Assembly: GCA_938015445.1 (NCBI GenBank)
Contig: CALLPE010000003.1
Coordinates: 62,001 to 126,000, forward strand
Direction: 5' to 3'
Length of the DNA: 64,000 nucleotides
DNA from: an uncultured Pirellulales bacterium
Lineage (GTDB): Bacteria; Planctomycetota; Planctomycetia; Pirellulales; Thermoguttaceae
Every line of letters starts with the position of its first letter. Position 1 is the stretch's first letter. The position numbers and the translations under genes are program-made. The notes under the pieces were generated by a model, which ran no database searches, was not told where the DNA came from, and saw only the letters and a program-made list of their open reading frames with translations. Below, one piece after another: positions 48,182 through 57,069 of this stretch.

Positions 48182-48424
48182 AAAACGCCCAGACACAGTA
48201 ACCGCTTGGCCGGATAAAATCTTATACAGCTTGCCCGGCGGCGCCGCCGACCAGCGGCAGCGATTCTGTCGTCCGATATTCTCGCTTCCTATCAAGCGAA
48301 GTGTTTCTGCCGGAATCCAACGCCGGCCAAATCCACTGGCGGACAAGCTATAATTGCTTATAGGCCAAGACGATAGGCATCCCGCTCGCGTTCGCCGTAC
48401 GGCGAAGCGCCGCGACAGGCACGG

Positions 48425-50104
48425 GTGTCGCGCGGTGCTACGCCACCGCGCCGTTCGTGCTGTGAAGTTGTATGCGTGGCGATAGCGTGTCGTCGGGCGA
48501 CGCGACCAACAATCGAGTCCCACAATCCGTCACGAGATTTCTTGGTGGACGACTGCTCAACCGCTGCTGGCTCGGCTACCATCCAGCCGCTGGCCGTTGC
48601 GCCAGCGCAGCCCACGGCACAGTCGTGCACCCCTAGCGGCACGAGCAATCGTCGGCCCTCGGCCGGCCAGTTGAGTCCGGCCGCGCAGCAGCGGTTATTC
48701 AGTTGGCTGGCGAGTCTGCTAGTGCACTTCTGCGCCGTCATGGCGATGGCCCTGATCGCCGAGCAGTTGCAACCGGTGGGCAGCCCGCTGGGAATAATAG
48801 CCGTTTGGGACGATGAACTGCTGCCGATTGAAGAAGAGCTGTTGCCGTCCCAGTGGCTCGCGCAGGCCGAGGCGAAGCACGCCGATGCCGCCGACAGCAT
48901 GTGGACTGACCGGCAGAGCGAAAACCACTCCGGCGCGATTGCCGCAGAAGCGCAATCGGCGACGCTTCAACGGCAACGACCGCTGGCCGACCACCCGCTA
49001 CTGGCCCAGCGCGATGCCACGCAATTGATGCAATCCTTGGAACGACCGACAGGCGGTGGATTGGAAGGCCGTAACCCGGCAGCGCGCGCCGCGCTCGTGC
49101 GTCGCCGTGGAGGTACCGATCAAAGCGAAGCGGCTGTGGAGCGCGGATTGCGCTGGCTGGCAGCGCATCAACTGGGCAACGGGAGTTGGTCGTTCGACCA
49201 TAACCGCAGCCTATGCCGCGGGGCGTGCCGCAATGCGGGCAAACATCCCAGTTCTGTGGCGGCTACGGCCTTGGCAGTTTTGCCGTTTCTGGGCGCAGGG
49301 TACACACACCGCCAGGGACAGTATCAAGAGCAGCTCGACCGTGCGCTGTACTACCTGAAGCTCAAAGGAGTCAAACATCCGCGGGGTCTGGATTTCCATG
49401 ACGGCACCATGTACGCCCACGCCCTGGCGACTATCGCCCTTTGCGAAGCGTACGCCATGACCAGCGATGCGGAGCTGAAGGACTTGGCCCAGCAAGCCAT
49501 CAACTTTATTGTTTACTCCCAGGACCTCAAAGGTGGCGGTTGGCGTTACACGCCAGGGGAGCCGGGCGATACCACAGTCACCGGCTGGATGCTGATGGCC
49601 TTGAAAAGTGGCCAGATGGCAGGCTTGGAGGTTCCCTCGCCCACGATCTTCGCCGCCGTGCGCTTTCTCGACAGCGTACAATGCGACGACGGCGCGCAGT
49701 ACGGATATCAGACGCCGCAGCCGCGGCAGACCACCACCGCCATCGGCCTGCTGATGCGGATGTACACCGGCTGGGGAAGGCGCCACCCGGCCCTGAAGCG
49801 AGGCGTGGAACTGCTAGACGCCTGGGGAATCCAGTACGACAACATGTACTACAACTACTACGCGGCGCAAGTGATGGCTCACTTCGACGGCCCGACCTGG
49901 CCCCGTTGGAACGCCCTGATGCGGGACCATCTGATCGCCACCCAAGCCACCCATGGCCATGAAGCGGGAAGTTGGTACTTTGCCGGCGGCTACGGCGATG
50001 TAGGCGGTAGAGTGTACAATACCGCTATGGCTGTCATGACGCTGGAAGTGTATTACCGCTACATGCCGCTATATCGTCCGGCGGCGGTGGAGACGGGTTT
50101 TTGA
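48425..50104 (+). CDS. prenyltransferase/squalene oxidase-like repeat protein, membrane-anchored
   Basis: A protein of about 559 residues from a GTG at 48425; the start is uncertain because no clear ribosome-binding site is visible and the first about 80 residues look non-conserved. A hydrophobic segment (RLFSWLASLLVHFCAVMAMALIA) could anchor it. From about residue 230 it has an alpha/alpha-barrel of terpene-cyclase/prenyltransferase type: AVERGLRWLAAHQLGNGSWS, ALYYLKLKG, MYAHALATIALCEAY, GGGWRYTPGEPGDTTVTGW and AAVRFLDSVQ. No DxDD cyclase motif is seen, so it is probably a binding or structural homologue of the type frequent in planctomycetes. Confidence 0.8.
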   Translation: MSRGATPPRRSCCEVVCVAIACRRATRPTIESHNPSRDFLVDDCSTAAGSATIQPLAVAPAQPTAQSCTPSGTSNRRPSAGQLSPAAQQRLFSWLASLLVHFCAVMAMALIAEQLQPVGSPLGIIAVWDDELLPIEEELLPSQWLAQAEAKHADAADSMWTDRQSENHSGAIAAEAQSATLQRQRPLADHPLLAQRDATQLMQSLERPTGGGLEGRNPAARAALVRRRGGTDQSEAAVERGLRWLAAHQLGNGSWSFDHNRSLCRGACRNAGKHPSSVAATALAVLPFLGAGYTHRQGQYQEQLDRALYYLKLKGVKHPRGLDFHDGTMYAHALATIALCEAYAMTSDAELKDLAQQAINFIVYSQDLKGGGWRYTPGEPGDTTVTGWMLMALKSGQMAGLEVPSPTIFAAVRFLDSVQCDDGAQYGYQTPQPRQTTTAIGLLMRMYTGWGRRHPALKRGVELLDAWGIQYDNMYYNYYAAQVMAHFDGPTWPRWNALMRDHLIATQATHGHEAGSWYFAGGYGDVGGRVYNTAMAVMTLEVYYRYMPLYRPAAVETGF

Positions 50105-50230
50105 TTTTGAGTCTCTGGGACCGCCCAAGCACTCCGCATACCATCGAAACGCGGTCATACGCGTGAGCTGCTAAGTTCGGCATCGCACGGGCCGACCACC
50201 ATGCCGGACCAACTCGGAGCATCTCCGCCG

Positions 50231-51847
50231 ATGTATCGCCTGGAAGATACGATTGCAGCTATTGCTTCGCCGCCGGGGGGTGCAGCGCGGGGAATAGTGC
50301 GCCTCAGCGGGCCGGACGTTCTGCAATGCTTACGGCAAACGTTCGTCCGCGCCGATTGCCTCCCTTTGTCTGCTGCGCAACACCCATCGGCTGCGGCCGG
50401 TTGGTTACGTATTTCCGGTTGGCACAGCGCCCCGCCGTGTTATTTGTATCTGTGGCCACCGGGACGCAGTTACACCGGTCAGCATGCGGCCGAGTTGCAC
50501 ACCCTTGGCTCGCCGCCACTATTGGAGGCGGCGGTCCGCACATTGTGTGACGCCGGGGCGCGCCCGGCTGGGCCGGGTGAGTTCACGTTGCGGGCTTTTC
50601 TGGCCGGGCGCATCGAACTGACTCAGGCCGAAGCGGTGCTGGGGGTCGTCGATGCTGCCAATCGCCGACAACTGGAAGTGGCCCTGCGGCAGTTGGCCGG
50701 CGGGTTGGCCGACCCACTGCGACGCCTTCGTCAGACGTTGCTGGATTTGCTTGTGCATTTGGAGGCGAGCCTCGATTTCGCCGAAGAAGACATCGAGATT
50801 ATTGTGCCCGAGCAACTCCGGCGCGAACTGGCCGCCGCGGCCCAGCAGATCGACTCGATTGCGCAGCAGATGCGCAGCCGGGCGCAGACCGGCGGGGCGC
50901 TTCGGGCAGTGTTGACCGGCCGGCCCAATGCCGGAAAAAGCAGCCTGTTCAACGCTTTGGTAGGGCATCAGGCGGCGATCGTCTCCGCCCAGCCCGGCAC
51001 TACACGCGACTACCTGACGGCCGAGCTGACGCTCGACGGCGTGCGGTGCCAGCTTGTCGATACCGCAGGCTGGATCAGCACGCCGGAACAGGCCGATGGT
51101 GTCCAAAGCGCCGGCGGACCACAGACCGATCAAGCGGACGTAGACGACAAACAGCCGCAGCCCGAGCTGTCCGTCGCCAATACGACGCAGTCTGTCGGCA
51201 GTACGGCACCGCCTGCGGGCAATACGACACTGCGTTTCGGCATCACGACGGCTTTCTGCCTTGGCAGCGCGCCTCCGAACATGCAGTCGGGCACGTACCC
51301 CGACATCCATCCGGATATTCAACAGGCAGCGCAACGACAGACCGCCGACCAACTTCGTATGGCCGACGTCCGCATACTGTGCATCGACGCCACCCGACCG
51401 CTCGAGCCCTGGGACGCCTGGCAAATCGCCCAAGCGCAGCCAGACAAGTGCATCGTAGTTTTGACGAAGCGCGATCTGGCCCCGTCTGTGCCTTCGAGTC
51501 AAAATCTGGCCTCGTCTGTGCCGGCGCTTCAAAACGCAGTTGTTACTAGCGCTGTCACCGGCTACGGTTTGGACGAGCTGCGCCGAACATTGCGGGAAAC
51601 GGCTTTGCGGGCTTTACAGACCGAAGCCGAGGTAGTCAGTTCCACTGCCTTGCGCTGTCGGCATGCACTGCAAACGGCTGCCGCTTGTGTGCGTAGGGCA
51701 CAAGAACTTGGCTCTCAAGCAGGCTGCGAAGAGCTTATCGCCGCCGAGCTACGCGAGGCCATCGACCAACTTGGCACAGTACTCGGCGCAGTGTACACCG
51801 AAGACCTGCTGGACCGCATCTTCAGCCGATTCTGCATCGGCAAATAG
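50231..51847 (+). CDS. mnmE: tRNA modification GTPase MnmE (TrmE) with enlarged G domain
   Basis: A 538-residue GTPase that with MnmG modifies U34 of certain tRNAs; usual length is about 455. The N-terminal folate-binding domain ([22 protein letters not shown]) and helical domain are normal. The G domain has G1 [13 protein letters not shown]2 [11 protein letters not shown]3 DTAGW and G4 TKRD. Between G3 and the next strand ([11 protein letters not shown]) there are about 95 residues instead of about 25. This insertion includes 7-residue repeats encoded at 51176-51259. A 30-bp duplication lies after G4. The C-terminal FCIGK is intact with its Cys. The start [11 protein letters not shown] at 50231 matches the family; an ATG at 50201 is also possible. 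Confidence 0.93.
   Translation: MYRLEDTIAAIASPPGGAARGIVRLSGPDVLQCLRQTFVRADCLPLSAAQHPSAAAGWLRISGWHSAPPCYLYLWPPGRSYTGQHAAELHTLGSPPLLEAAVRTLCDAGARPAGPGEFTLRAFLAGRIELTQAEAVLGVVDAANRRQLEVALRQLAGGLADPLRRLRQTLLDLLVHLEASLDFAEEDIEIIVPEQLRRELAAAAQQIDSIAQQMRSRAQTGGALRAVLTGRPNAGKSSLFNALVGHQAAIVSAQPGTTRDYLTAELTLDGVRCQLVDTAGWISTPEQADGVQSAGGPQTDQADVDDKQPQPELSVANTTQSVGSTAPPAGNTTLRFGITTAFCLGSAPPNMQSGTYPDIHPDIQQAAQRQTADQLRMADVRILCIDATRPLEPWDAWQIAQAQPDKCIVVLTKRDLAPSVPSSQNLASSVPALQNAVVTSAVTGYGLDELRRTLRETALRALQTEAEVVSSTALRCRHALQTAAACVRRAQELGSQAGCEELIAAELREAIDQLGTVLGAVYTEDLLDRIFSRFCIGK
51176..51259 (+). repeat. in-frame 21-bp degenerate tandem repeat (four units) in mnmE
   Basis: Units at 51176-51196, 51197-51217, 51218-51238 and 51239-51259 encode [21 protein letters not shown] and GITTAFC. 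A further relative (GSAPPNM) starts at 51263. All keep the reading frame and lie in the switch-II region of the GTPase. Confidence 0.85.
51473..51532 (+). repeat. in-frame 30-bp tandem duplication in mnmE
   Basis: Units 51473-51502 and 51503-51532 encode [10 protein letters not shown] and [10 protein letters not shown]. The duplication follows the G4 motif directly and lengthens the loop before the G5 region. Confidence 0.85.
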
Positions 51848-52079
51848 CAAAAATTGTAGTCGCGGTAGTACCAAAGTTGTTTGCAGCTATACAACTGGTC
51901 TGTGGGCAAAAAATAGCAGAACGTGCATTACAACTTGCTATTATTTGTCGCAGGTCGGAAACAACTTGCGTTTGCCGCATCCCATAACGAAAGCCAACAA
52001 GAACTTGTATTTACCGCAGGCCAGAAACCGGTTATAGCCGGGGCGAAAACATCGCGGCGGCCCATTGCTGCTGCGGAGG

Positions 52080-53369
52080 TCAATCGAGCGGCGGCTCGGC
52101 GGCCGACGACGTCCGAGCGCGCCACGCCGCCGGAACGTATGCGCAGTCCGGGTCGGTTTCTAGCGGATCACCGGTCAGCGCGTAAGCGCGGGCACGGCTG
52201 CCGCCACAAACGTGCCGATATTCGCACACGCCGCACTTGCCTTTGAAGCGGTCGGGGTCGCGCAACGCGCGGAACGTGGGGTGGTTCTGATAGACGTCGA
52301 CCACCGAATCGACTGGAAACTTGCCACACCGCAGCGGCAGGAAGCCGGCAGGATAGATTTCGCCGGTGTGACTGACGAACATGATCCCCTTGCCGTCGCC
52401 CACACCCAGTGGCGCGCGATGGGTAGCTCGAACCCCACCCCCTGCCCCCACCCCCGGTGCTGGTGGCTCTATCTCATGCGCTGCGGCGCCCGACCCGCGT
52501 GCTACTCCCTCCGACGCGCGTGTTGCCTCGCCCGAGGCGCGTGCTGCCGCTCCCGACGCGGCGTCGCAACCGGTGTGGGCCGACTGAAGGCGTTCCGATT
52601 CCCTGTCGATATGTGCAGGTCCGGCCAGCGGGTCACCGCCCTGTTGTAGCACGAAGCGACGGTAATGCGGCGCTTCGGTGGTCTTGACCGAGTACGGCTT
52701 GGTGCGGGCGTGATGCCACAATCGGGCGAAGGCCTCCTCGTATTGTTGCGGGCTGATGCGTGCCTCTTGCAATCCCCGGCCCACCGGTACCAAGAAAAAC
52801 ACCGACCACATGAAAACCTCTTTCTCCGATAGCAGCTCGGCGATGGCGTCGATTTGATGCAGGTTACGGGCAGTGATGGTGGTGTTGACTTGGACGGGAA
52901 GCTGCAATTGTCGTGCGTTGTCGAGCATTTCCAGCGTCCGCTGGAAACTACCCTGCCAGCCGCGAAAGGCGTCGTGCGTTTCAGCGTCCGCCCCGTCGAG
53001 GCTGATTCCCAAGGCGGAAATCCCGGCCTGCTTGGCCCGCGCGAAAGCCTCGCGCGTGGCCAGCGGCGTGGCCGAGGGCGTCAGCGCAACGGCCAATCCC
53101 AGCGAGCAGGCATGTTCGATCAGCGCGAACAAATCGGGCCGTTTGAGGGGATCGCCGCCGGTGAGCACCACGTTGGGTGGCCGAGGGAAAGTTGCTGCCT
53201 GAGATAACAAGGCTTTCGATTGCTGGCCGTCAAGCTCTTCCGGATGCGGCTCCGCCTGCGCAGAGGCCCGGCAGTGCTTGCAAACCAGGTCGCAGGCTAG
53301 CGTTACTTCGTAGTAAAACATCAGCGGACTGGAATCAAAGTCCGCGCGGGTGTACGGGGTCGGATTCAT
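52080..53369 (-). CDS. radical SAM/SPASM protein, TIGR04053-like
   Basis: A 429-residue radical S-adenosylmethionine protein. The SAM cluster motif is C26-DLV-C30-KH-C33 after LMFYYEVTLA. LTGGDPLKRPD is the GGE-type motif, and LGISLDGADAETHDAFRG follows. The C-terminal SPASM-like region includes YPAGFLPLRCGKFP and FKGKCGVCEYRHVCGGSRARAYA, which would bind an extra Fe-S cluster. The pattern resembles TIGR04053, related to heme d1/AhbD-type enzymes; the substrate is unknown. An Ala/Gly/Ser/Arg-rich linker of 7-residue repeats separates core and SPASM region. The start is the ATG at 53369. Confidence 0.87.
   Translation of the reverse strand: MNPTPYTRADFDSSPLMFYYEVTLACDLVCKHCRASAQAEPHPEELDGQQSKALLSQAATFPRPPNVVLTGGDPLKRPDLFALIEHACSLGLAVALTPSATPLATREAFARAKQAGISALGISLDGADAETHDAFRGWQGSFQRTLEMLDNARQLQLPVQVNTTITARNLHQIDAIAELLSEKEVFMWSVFFLVPVGRGLQEARISPQQYEEAFARLWHHARTKPYSVKTTEAPHYRRFVLQQGGDPLAGPAHIDRESERLQSAHTGCDAASGAAARASGEATRASEGVARGSGAAAHEIEPPAPGVGAGGGVRATHRAPLGVGDGKGIMFVSHTGEIYPAGFLPLRCGKFPVDSVVDVYQNHPTFRALRDPDRFKGKCGVCEYRHVCGGSRARAYALTGDPLETDPDCAYVPAAWRARTSSAAEPPLD
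52474..52557 (-). repeat. in-frame 21-bp degenerate tandem repeat (four units) in radical SAM gene
   Basis: Four contiguous 21-bp units (52474-52494, 52495-52515, 52516-52536, 52537-52557) encode heptads of the type SGAAARA, SGEATRA, SEGVARG, SGAAAHE on the minus strand. The array builds a low-complexity linker. It has the same period as the array in mnmE 1.2 kb away but a different sequence. Confidence 0.85.
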
Positions 53370-53870
53370 CGCCTGGGCGCCTGCACGGTTGACCTCTCCT
53401 AGGAACAGTTATCCTTATTGTACGGAGAAGCGTTCGATTCATTGTACCGACGAACATTCAACAGAGAGGATCTATCCGCATTGACACACGCGCAGTCTGT
53501 TTGACTGCGCCGCACTGCTCCGGCAGCTTGCCTGTCTGGTGCCTTGCAAGGCGGAAGCAACTAGCGAACAGGTAGTCGCCCACCAGAAAAACAGCTAGTC
53601 GCCCACCAGAAAACAGTTGCGCGCCACAACGCAGTTGTGACCTAGTTGCAGTACTCGGCACACCAAGTGCACTTTGCTTGCGGCGGACGGGGGCGAATAA
53701 TGACTTCCGGACGGAGAGTTTCGGACAATCGGCGCGGAACGCGCTCGGCAACAATCCGGCACAACAGCCGAAGAAGCCTATACCGGCAGCGCCCGAGAAG
53801 CAAGTAGGGTTGCTGTTCGAGGTTTCGACGTTGGATGTGTCATTGGGGCGATCTTTGAGGGGGTGCGGCC
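53370..53870. other. divergent spacer with 23-bp duplication
   Basis: About 500 bases between the radical SAM gene and the TPR protein gene. Both promoters should lie here. It holds the 23-bp duplication at 53573-53618. Open frames on both strands (for example 53458-53754 minus) lack convincing features. Confidence 0.45.
53573..53618. repeat. 23-bp tandem duplication
   Basis: Units 53573-53595 and 53596-53618 share tagtcgcccaccagaaaa and differ only at the end. Confidence 0.85.
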
Positions 53871-54764
53871 ATGAAAGCTACGGCGGCTTGTGGCGCGATG
53901 GTGGTTTTGGCGGCGTTGGTCTGGCTGGGACAGCTTCATCCAGCGGCAGCACAGGTCGCCAGCGATCCCCGACCGGTGCTCGTCATACCGTACTATGTGC
54001 CGTATGAGTACTGGTACGGGCCGCCGTATTGGTACCCGTATTACCCATACCGATACTATCCGCCGGTGTTCGTGCCGGCAGAGACGCTTTACGGTCCCGG
54101 GCCGGTGATGCGGATGATGGGCGTCGGCCACTGGTTCCAGTCGGGCGGTTCGAGTACGTCTGGCAGTGGGGGTTCCGGGATGTTGCGCGAGCGGCCGGCA
54201 CCTGCTCCGCGCGAAGTGGTTCCCCGTCAGGCGGCGAAGCCCGTTGGGCCACCGCTTGCACCAGAAAGTGCTGTAATCCAAGCCTGGAAGTACATCGGCA
54301 ATGGCGACGCAGCGTTTGCTGCGGCGGACTACCACCGGGCCAATCAGCGCTACGCCCAGGCTATCAAGGCGGCTCCGACGGTTGTCGAAGCGTGGTTGCG
54401 TCAGGGATTGGCTCAGACGGCGTTGGGCAATTACGAACTGGCAGTGGCTGCCATCCGCGAGAGTTTGGAGCTAAAGCCCGATCTTCCTAAAGGCCGGTTC
54501 CGCATCTGGGAATTGTTCAACGACGATCAGCAGGCTGCCAGGCGTTACGTGGAGGCACTGGTCAAGAAGGCCGAAGAAAATCCTAAAGATGCAAATCTGG
54601 CGTTCCTGGCCGGTGTGCATTTGTACTTCGACGAACAACCGAAGCAGGCCGAGCGGTACATCAACCGGGCGATCGAAGCCGGGCTAGCCGATCGGCCGTT
54701 CGTAAGAGCTTTTTTGCCTCTTAAACAACCAGAAGCAGATAATCCGCGTGGGCACGAGTTCTGA
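53871..54764 (+). CDS. exported tetratricopeptide-repeat protein
   Basis: A 297-residue protein with a signal peptide (GAMVVLAALVWLGQLHPAAAQ). A Tyr/Pro-rich region (residues about 38-70, with VPYEYWYGPPYWYPYYPY) is followed by a Gly/Ser linker. TPR-like helices run from about 140 to 280, including AAFAAADYHRANQRYAQAIK, ELAVAAIRESLELKP and QAERYINRAIEAG. The protein is probably periplasmic or surface-associated and mediates protein contacts. GAGGGGG lies 8 bases before the ATG. After its TGA stop the same frame continues through a seven-copy 21-bp array (54813-54959) to a TAG at 54960, so a longer ancestral tail or readthrough product is conceivable. Confidence 0.85.
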   Translation: MKATAACGAMVVLAALVWLGQLHPAAAQVASDPRPVLVIPYYVPYEYWYGPPYWYPYYPYRYYPPVFVPAETLYGPGPVMRMMGVGHWFQSGGSSTSGSGGSGMLRERPAPAPREVVPRQAAKPVGPPLAPESAVIQAWKYIGNGDAAFAAADYHRANQRYAQAIKAAPTVVEAWLRQGLAQTALGNYELAVAAIRESLELKPDLPKGRFRIWELFNDDQQAARRYVEALVKKAEENPKDANLAFLAGVHLYFDEQPKQAERYINRAIEAGLADRPFVRAFLPLKQPEADNPRGHEF

Positions 54765-54812
54765 TCGGAACCGCCCACCCGGAACGTTTTCCCCATAGGC
54801 CCAGTGTCGACA

Positions 54813-54959
54813 CTCGATGATGAGATGTTGCCGCTTGATGATTGGGTGTTAGCGATTGATGATCCCGTGTGGGCGCTTAATAATTGGGCGTTGGCGATTG
54901 ATGATGCCGTGTCGGTGCCTGATGATCCGGTCTTGGCGCTCGATGATGGCGCATGGTTT
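54813..54959 (+). repeat. seven-copy 21-bp degenerate tandem array
   Basis: Seven contiguous 21-bp units follow the TPR gene. In the gene's own frame they encode heptads starting LDD or a close variant (LDDEMLP, LDDWVLA, IDDPVWA, LNNWALA, IDDAVSV, PDDPVLA, LDDGAWF), then TAG at 54960-54962. The frame is open from the TPR stop codon onward. Phase and the aspartate pair are preserved despite base divergence. Confidence 0.9.
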
Positions 54960-54974
54960 TAGGGTTCAGGATCG

Positions 54975-55100
54975 GTTGCTGAGTGTTGGCGTCGAGAATT
55001 GCTGCTGAACTTTAGCGCCCAGCTTCCCTGTTAGTCTTCAGCGCCCAGCTTTGCGGCTGAAGTTCAGCGTTCAGATTCGTTGCTGAGCTTTAGGGCCAAC
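54975..55100. repeat. about 26-bp degenerate tandem array overlapping a gene end
   Basis: Roughly five units carry ctgaacttnagcgcccag-like words (for example near 55005, 55031, 55057 and 55083). The array starts only 12 bases after the preceding TAG and runs into the 3' end of the minus-strand zinc-ribbon gene, whose last codons and stop are made of this repeat. Unit boundaries are approximate. Confidence 0.65.
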
Positions 55101-55996
55101 AGGTCCAACTGGCTTTTCAGATCGGTCAGCAGCAAGCTGGGGCTAGCCCCTTCGGCAAAATGTGCGTAAAAGGCACCTGGTGTGCCGTGCCCAGTGCCTA
55201 GCAAGGTGGTGGTCTGCTTGAGTTCGCGCAACTTGTTGTCTACCTGCTCGAGCTTGGCCGACGCTTTGCGGCTGTCGAGCCACAAGCGATCCAGTTGCAG
55301 CACCAGTCCCAGCAGCAAAACGAATTGACCGCCCAGCGCGATGGGAACCCCTAGCCCCCACAGGTCGGCGCGTCCGCCGAGGATCGACCATCCGGCCAGC
55401 ACTCCGCCGCAGACCAGCGCCATGATACCCAGAGATATGGCCGTCCAACTGAAAACCCAGACTACCGCGGCGGATCGGGGGAGGTTGGTCCGTTTAGGTT
55501 GTGGCGGGGATTGTTGGTTGTGCCAGCCTGAGGCTGTCTGATGTGCAGGATCTAGCCGTGGCTGCCGCTTAGAATAGCGCGGTTTGGGCTGGTTAAGTTG
55601 GCTGACTCTAAGAGCTTGGGCGATTTCCAGAAGTTCATCCTCTTGCGCCCAATCGGTTGCGCCACTGCCGCCGAGGCCGCCGGCGCGCGCCACGTAATGG
55701 GGCTGAGCGCCGCATGTATCTTGGCCGGCTGTTTTCCGCTGTCGCCCGGTTTGCTCGGCTGAACATTCGACGCTTTCAGCGCTGGGCTGTCCAATTTGGT
55801 GGCAAGGTCCTATGCCAGCTTGCTGCGCAGGGGTCTTCGAGGTGGAGGCGAGAGCCGCCGATGCTTTCTCGGCCGTAAATCCAAAATCGGTGGGCAGTTC
55901 TGGAGACAGCGCGGTACCGCAGCGCGGGCAGGCGTATTTGTCCTCGCCGGCGCAGTAGGAGCCTGGGACGTCTTGCCGACACTGTTTGCACCACAT
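55064..55996 (-). CDS. zinc-ribbon membrane protein of unknown function
   Basis: A 310-residue protein. The N-terminus MWCKQCRQDVPGSY...YACPRCGTAL is a zinc ribbon with two CxxC pairs. A long low-complexity polar region follows (about 40-170). Two hydrophobic helices are VVWVFSWTAISLGIMALVCGG and WGLGVPIALGGQFVLLLGLV, and a coiled-coil-like C-terminal region runs from LDSRKASAKLEQVDNKLREL. I do not recognise a named family, but zinc-ribbon plus membrane helices is common in planctomycetes. The ATG at 55996 fits the motif better than the in-frame start at 56029. It is divergent from the Fe-S regulator gene. Confidence 0.75.
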   Translation of the reverse strand: MWCKQCRQDVPGSYCAGEDKYACPRCGTALSPELPTDFGFTAEKASAALASTSKTPAQQAGIGPCHQIGQPSAESVECSAEQTGRQRKTAGQDTCGAQPHYVARAGGLGGSGATDWAQEDELLEIAQALRVSQLNQPKPRYSKRQPRLDPAHQTASGWHNQQSPPQPKRTNLPRSAAVVWVFSWTAISLGIMALVCGGVLAGWSILGGRADLWGLGVPIALGGQFVLLLGLVLQLDRLWLDSRKASAKLEQVDNKLRELKQTTTLLGTGHGTPGAFYAHFAEGASPSLLLTDLKSQLDLLALKLSNESER

Positions 55997-56296
55997 GGCA
56001 ATGAGATAATCGACCCATCCGGTTGTCAAACTGTAGCGGTTTCGTAGATTTTGCGGCCCAGCTAGTGTTTGACGGCGCGAATGTGGGCCGAAATAAAATA
56101 TTTATAACAATCACAATTGTCACAAAGACCTTGGACGGGTATTATTAACAACGAGAGGTTTATAAAACCCGGAAATCAACAGCCTACGGCTAAAAACCAA
56201 GCACGCTATCGCAGCTAGCCGACTGGCAAATCTATTGGTGTGCTGTGAAATCGGTCGTTGCAAAGTAACCACTGATAGAAAAAGGGGATAGCCAAA
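55997..56296. other. AT-rich divergent regulatory region upstream of sufR
   Basis: About 300 bases, clearly more AT-rich than the surroundings between 56090 and 56190. It should hold the promoters of the zinc-ribbon gene and of the Fe-S cluster operon, and includes the dyad at 56107-56120. Confidence 0.5.
56107..56120. promoter_or_regulatory. candidate SufR operator (dyad)
   Basis: A perfect dyad ACAAT-CACA-ATTGT lies in the AT-rich region about 180 bases before the sufR-like gene. SufR-type repressors bind inverted repeats in their own promoters, so this is a reasonable but unproven site. Confidence 0.35.
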
Positions 56297-56914
56297 TTGA
56301 GCCTCCAGTGTCCAGCTTCTGATAACGACTTTTTGGATTTATTGCGGATTGCCGGGCCGTTGTCGGTTATCGAGATGGCCCAGGCCATGGAGGTCACTCC
56401 CACGGCCGTTCGACAGCGGCTAGGACGCATCATGGCCGAGGGGTTGGTCGAGCGCAGCGCGGTGCGGGGTGGAAGAGGAAGGCCCCGACACTATTACCGG
56501 CTGACTGAAAAGGGGTTGCGACAAACCGGCTCGAACTTCGCCGACTTGGCCATGGCCTTGTGGGAACAGTTCCGCGCTATCGGCGATCCACAGGTGCAGC
56601 GCGAGATGCTCCGCGCAGTCGCCAAGACCCTGGCGGCTAGTTATAGCAGTCAGATTCAAGGGCGTACCGTAGCCGAGAGGCTAAGGGGCGTCAAGGAGCT
56701 GCTCGCGCAGCGGCGTATCCCGGCAACAATCGAGCAAGACCACCAACGCTTGGTGCTTAAGGCCCATGCTTGCCCGTACCCAAAGCTGGCCGAAAGCGAT
56801 CCGCGCGTTTGCGACATGGAGCAGATGATGTTTTCGGAACTTGTGGGGCAGGAAGTGTGCTTGACCCACTGCCGACGCAACGGCGGTGTGGAATGCCGGT
56901 TCGAGGTCAGATAA
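56297..56914 (+). CDS. sufR: SufR-like Fe-S cluster-sensing transcriptional regulator
   Basis: A 205-residue regulator. The N-terminal winged helix includes LSVIEMAQAMEVTPTAVRQR and the wing RGGRGRPRHYYRLTEKG. The C-terminal half has a Cys-rich sensor: CPYPKLAESDPRVC (C-x12-C), then VCLTHCRRN and a final VECRFEV. This fits SufR-type repressors that hold an Fe-S cluster and control the suf operon. The start appears to be a TTG at 56297 with AAGGGG upstream; no ATG gives a complete helix-turn-helix. Its place at the head of the suf genes supports the assignment. Confidence 0.85.
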   Translation: MSLQCPASDNDFLDLLRIAGPLSVIEMAQAMEVTPTAVRQRLGRIMAEGLVERSAVRGGRGRPRHYYRLTEKGLRQTGSNFADLAMALWEQFRAIGDPQVQREMLRAVAKTLAASYSSQIQGRTVAERLRGVKELLAQRRIPATIEQDHQRLVLKAHACPYPKLAESDPRVCDMEQMMFSELVGQEVCLTHCRRNGGVECRFEVR

Positions 56915-57069
56915 ACCGCTGCGCGACCGCGCGATCCACGTGCAATCGGTCCTCCGGCCGCCGCTTGCGAATTATACTGCTGCAAGGGTAATTTATCAGG
57001 GCGGAAACAAGCGGCATCTGGAGAGCTGCAATTTCAAACACCTGCGGCAAACCATTTCGGAACTGTATA

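Noticed and set aside
53458..53754. Minus-strand open frame of 98 codons in the divergent spacer
   Set aside because: It spans the 23-bp duplication, has no ribosome-binding site and lies where the promoters of both flanking genes should be.
54813..54959. Array considered as a CRISPR
   Set aside because: Units are contiguous 21-mers with no spacers of constant length, are degenerate, and keep a reading frame; no cas genes are near.
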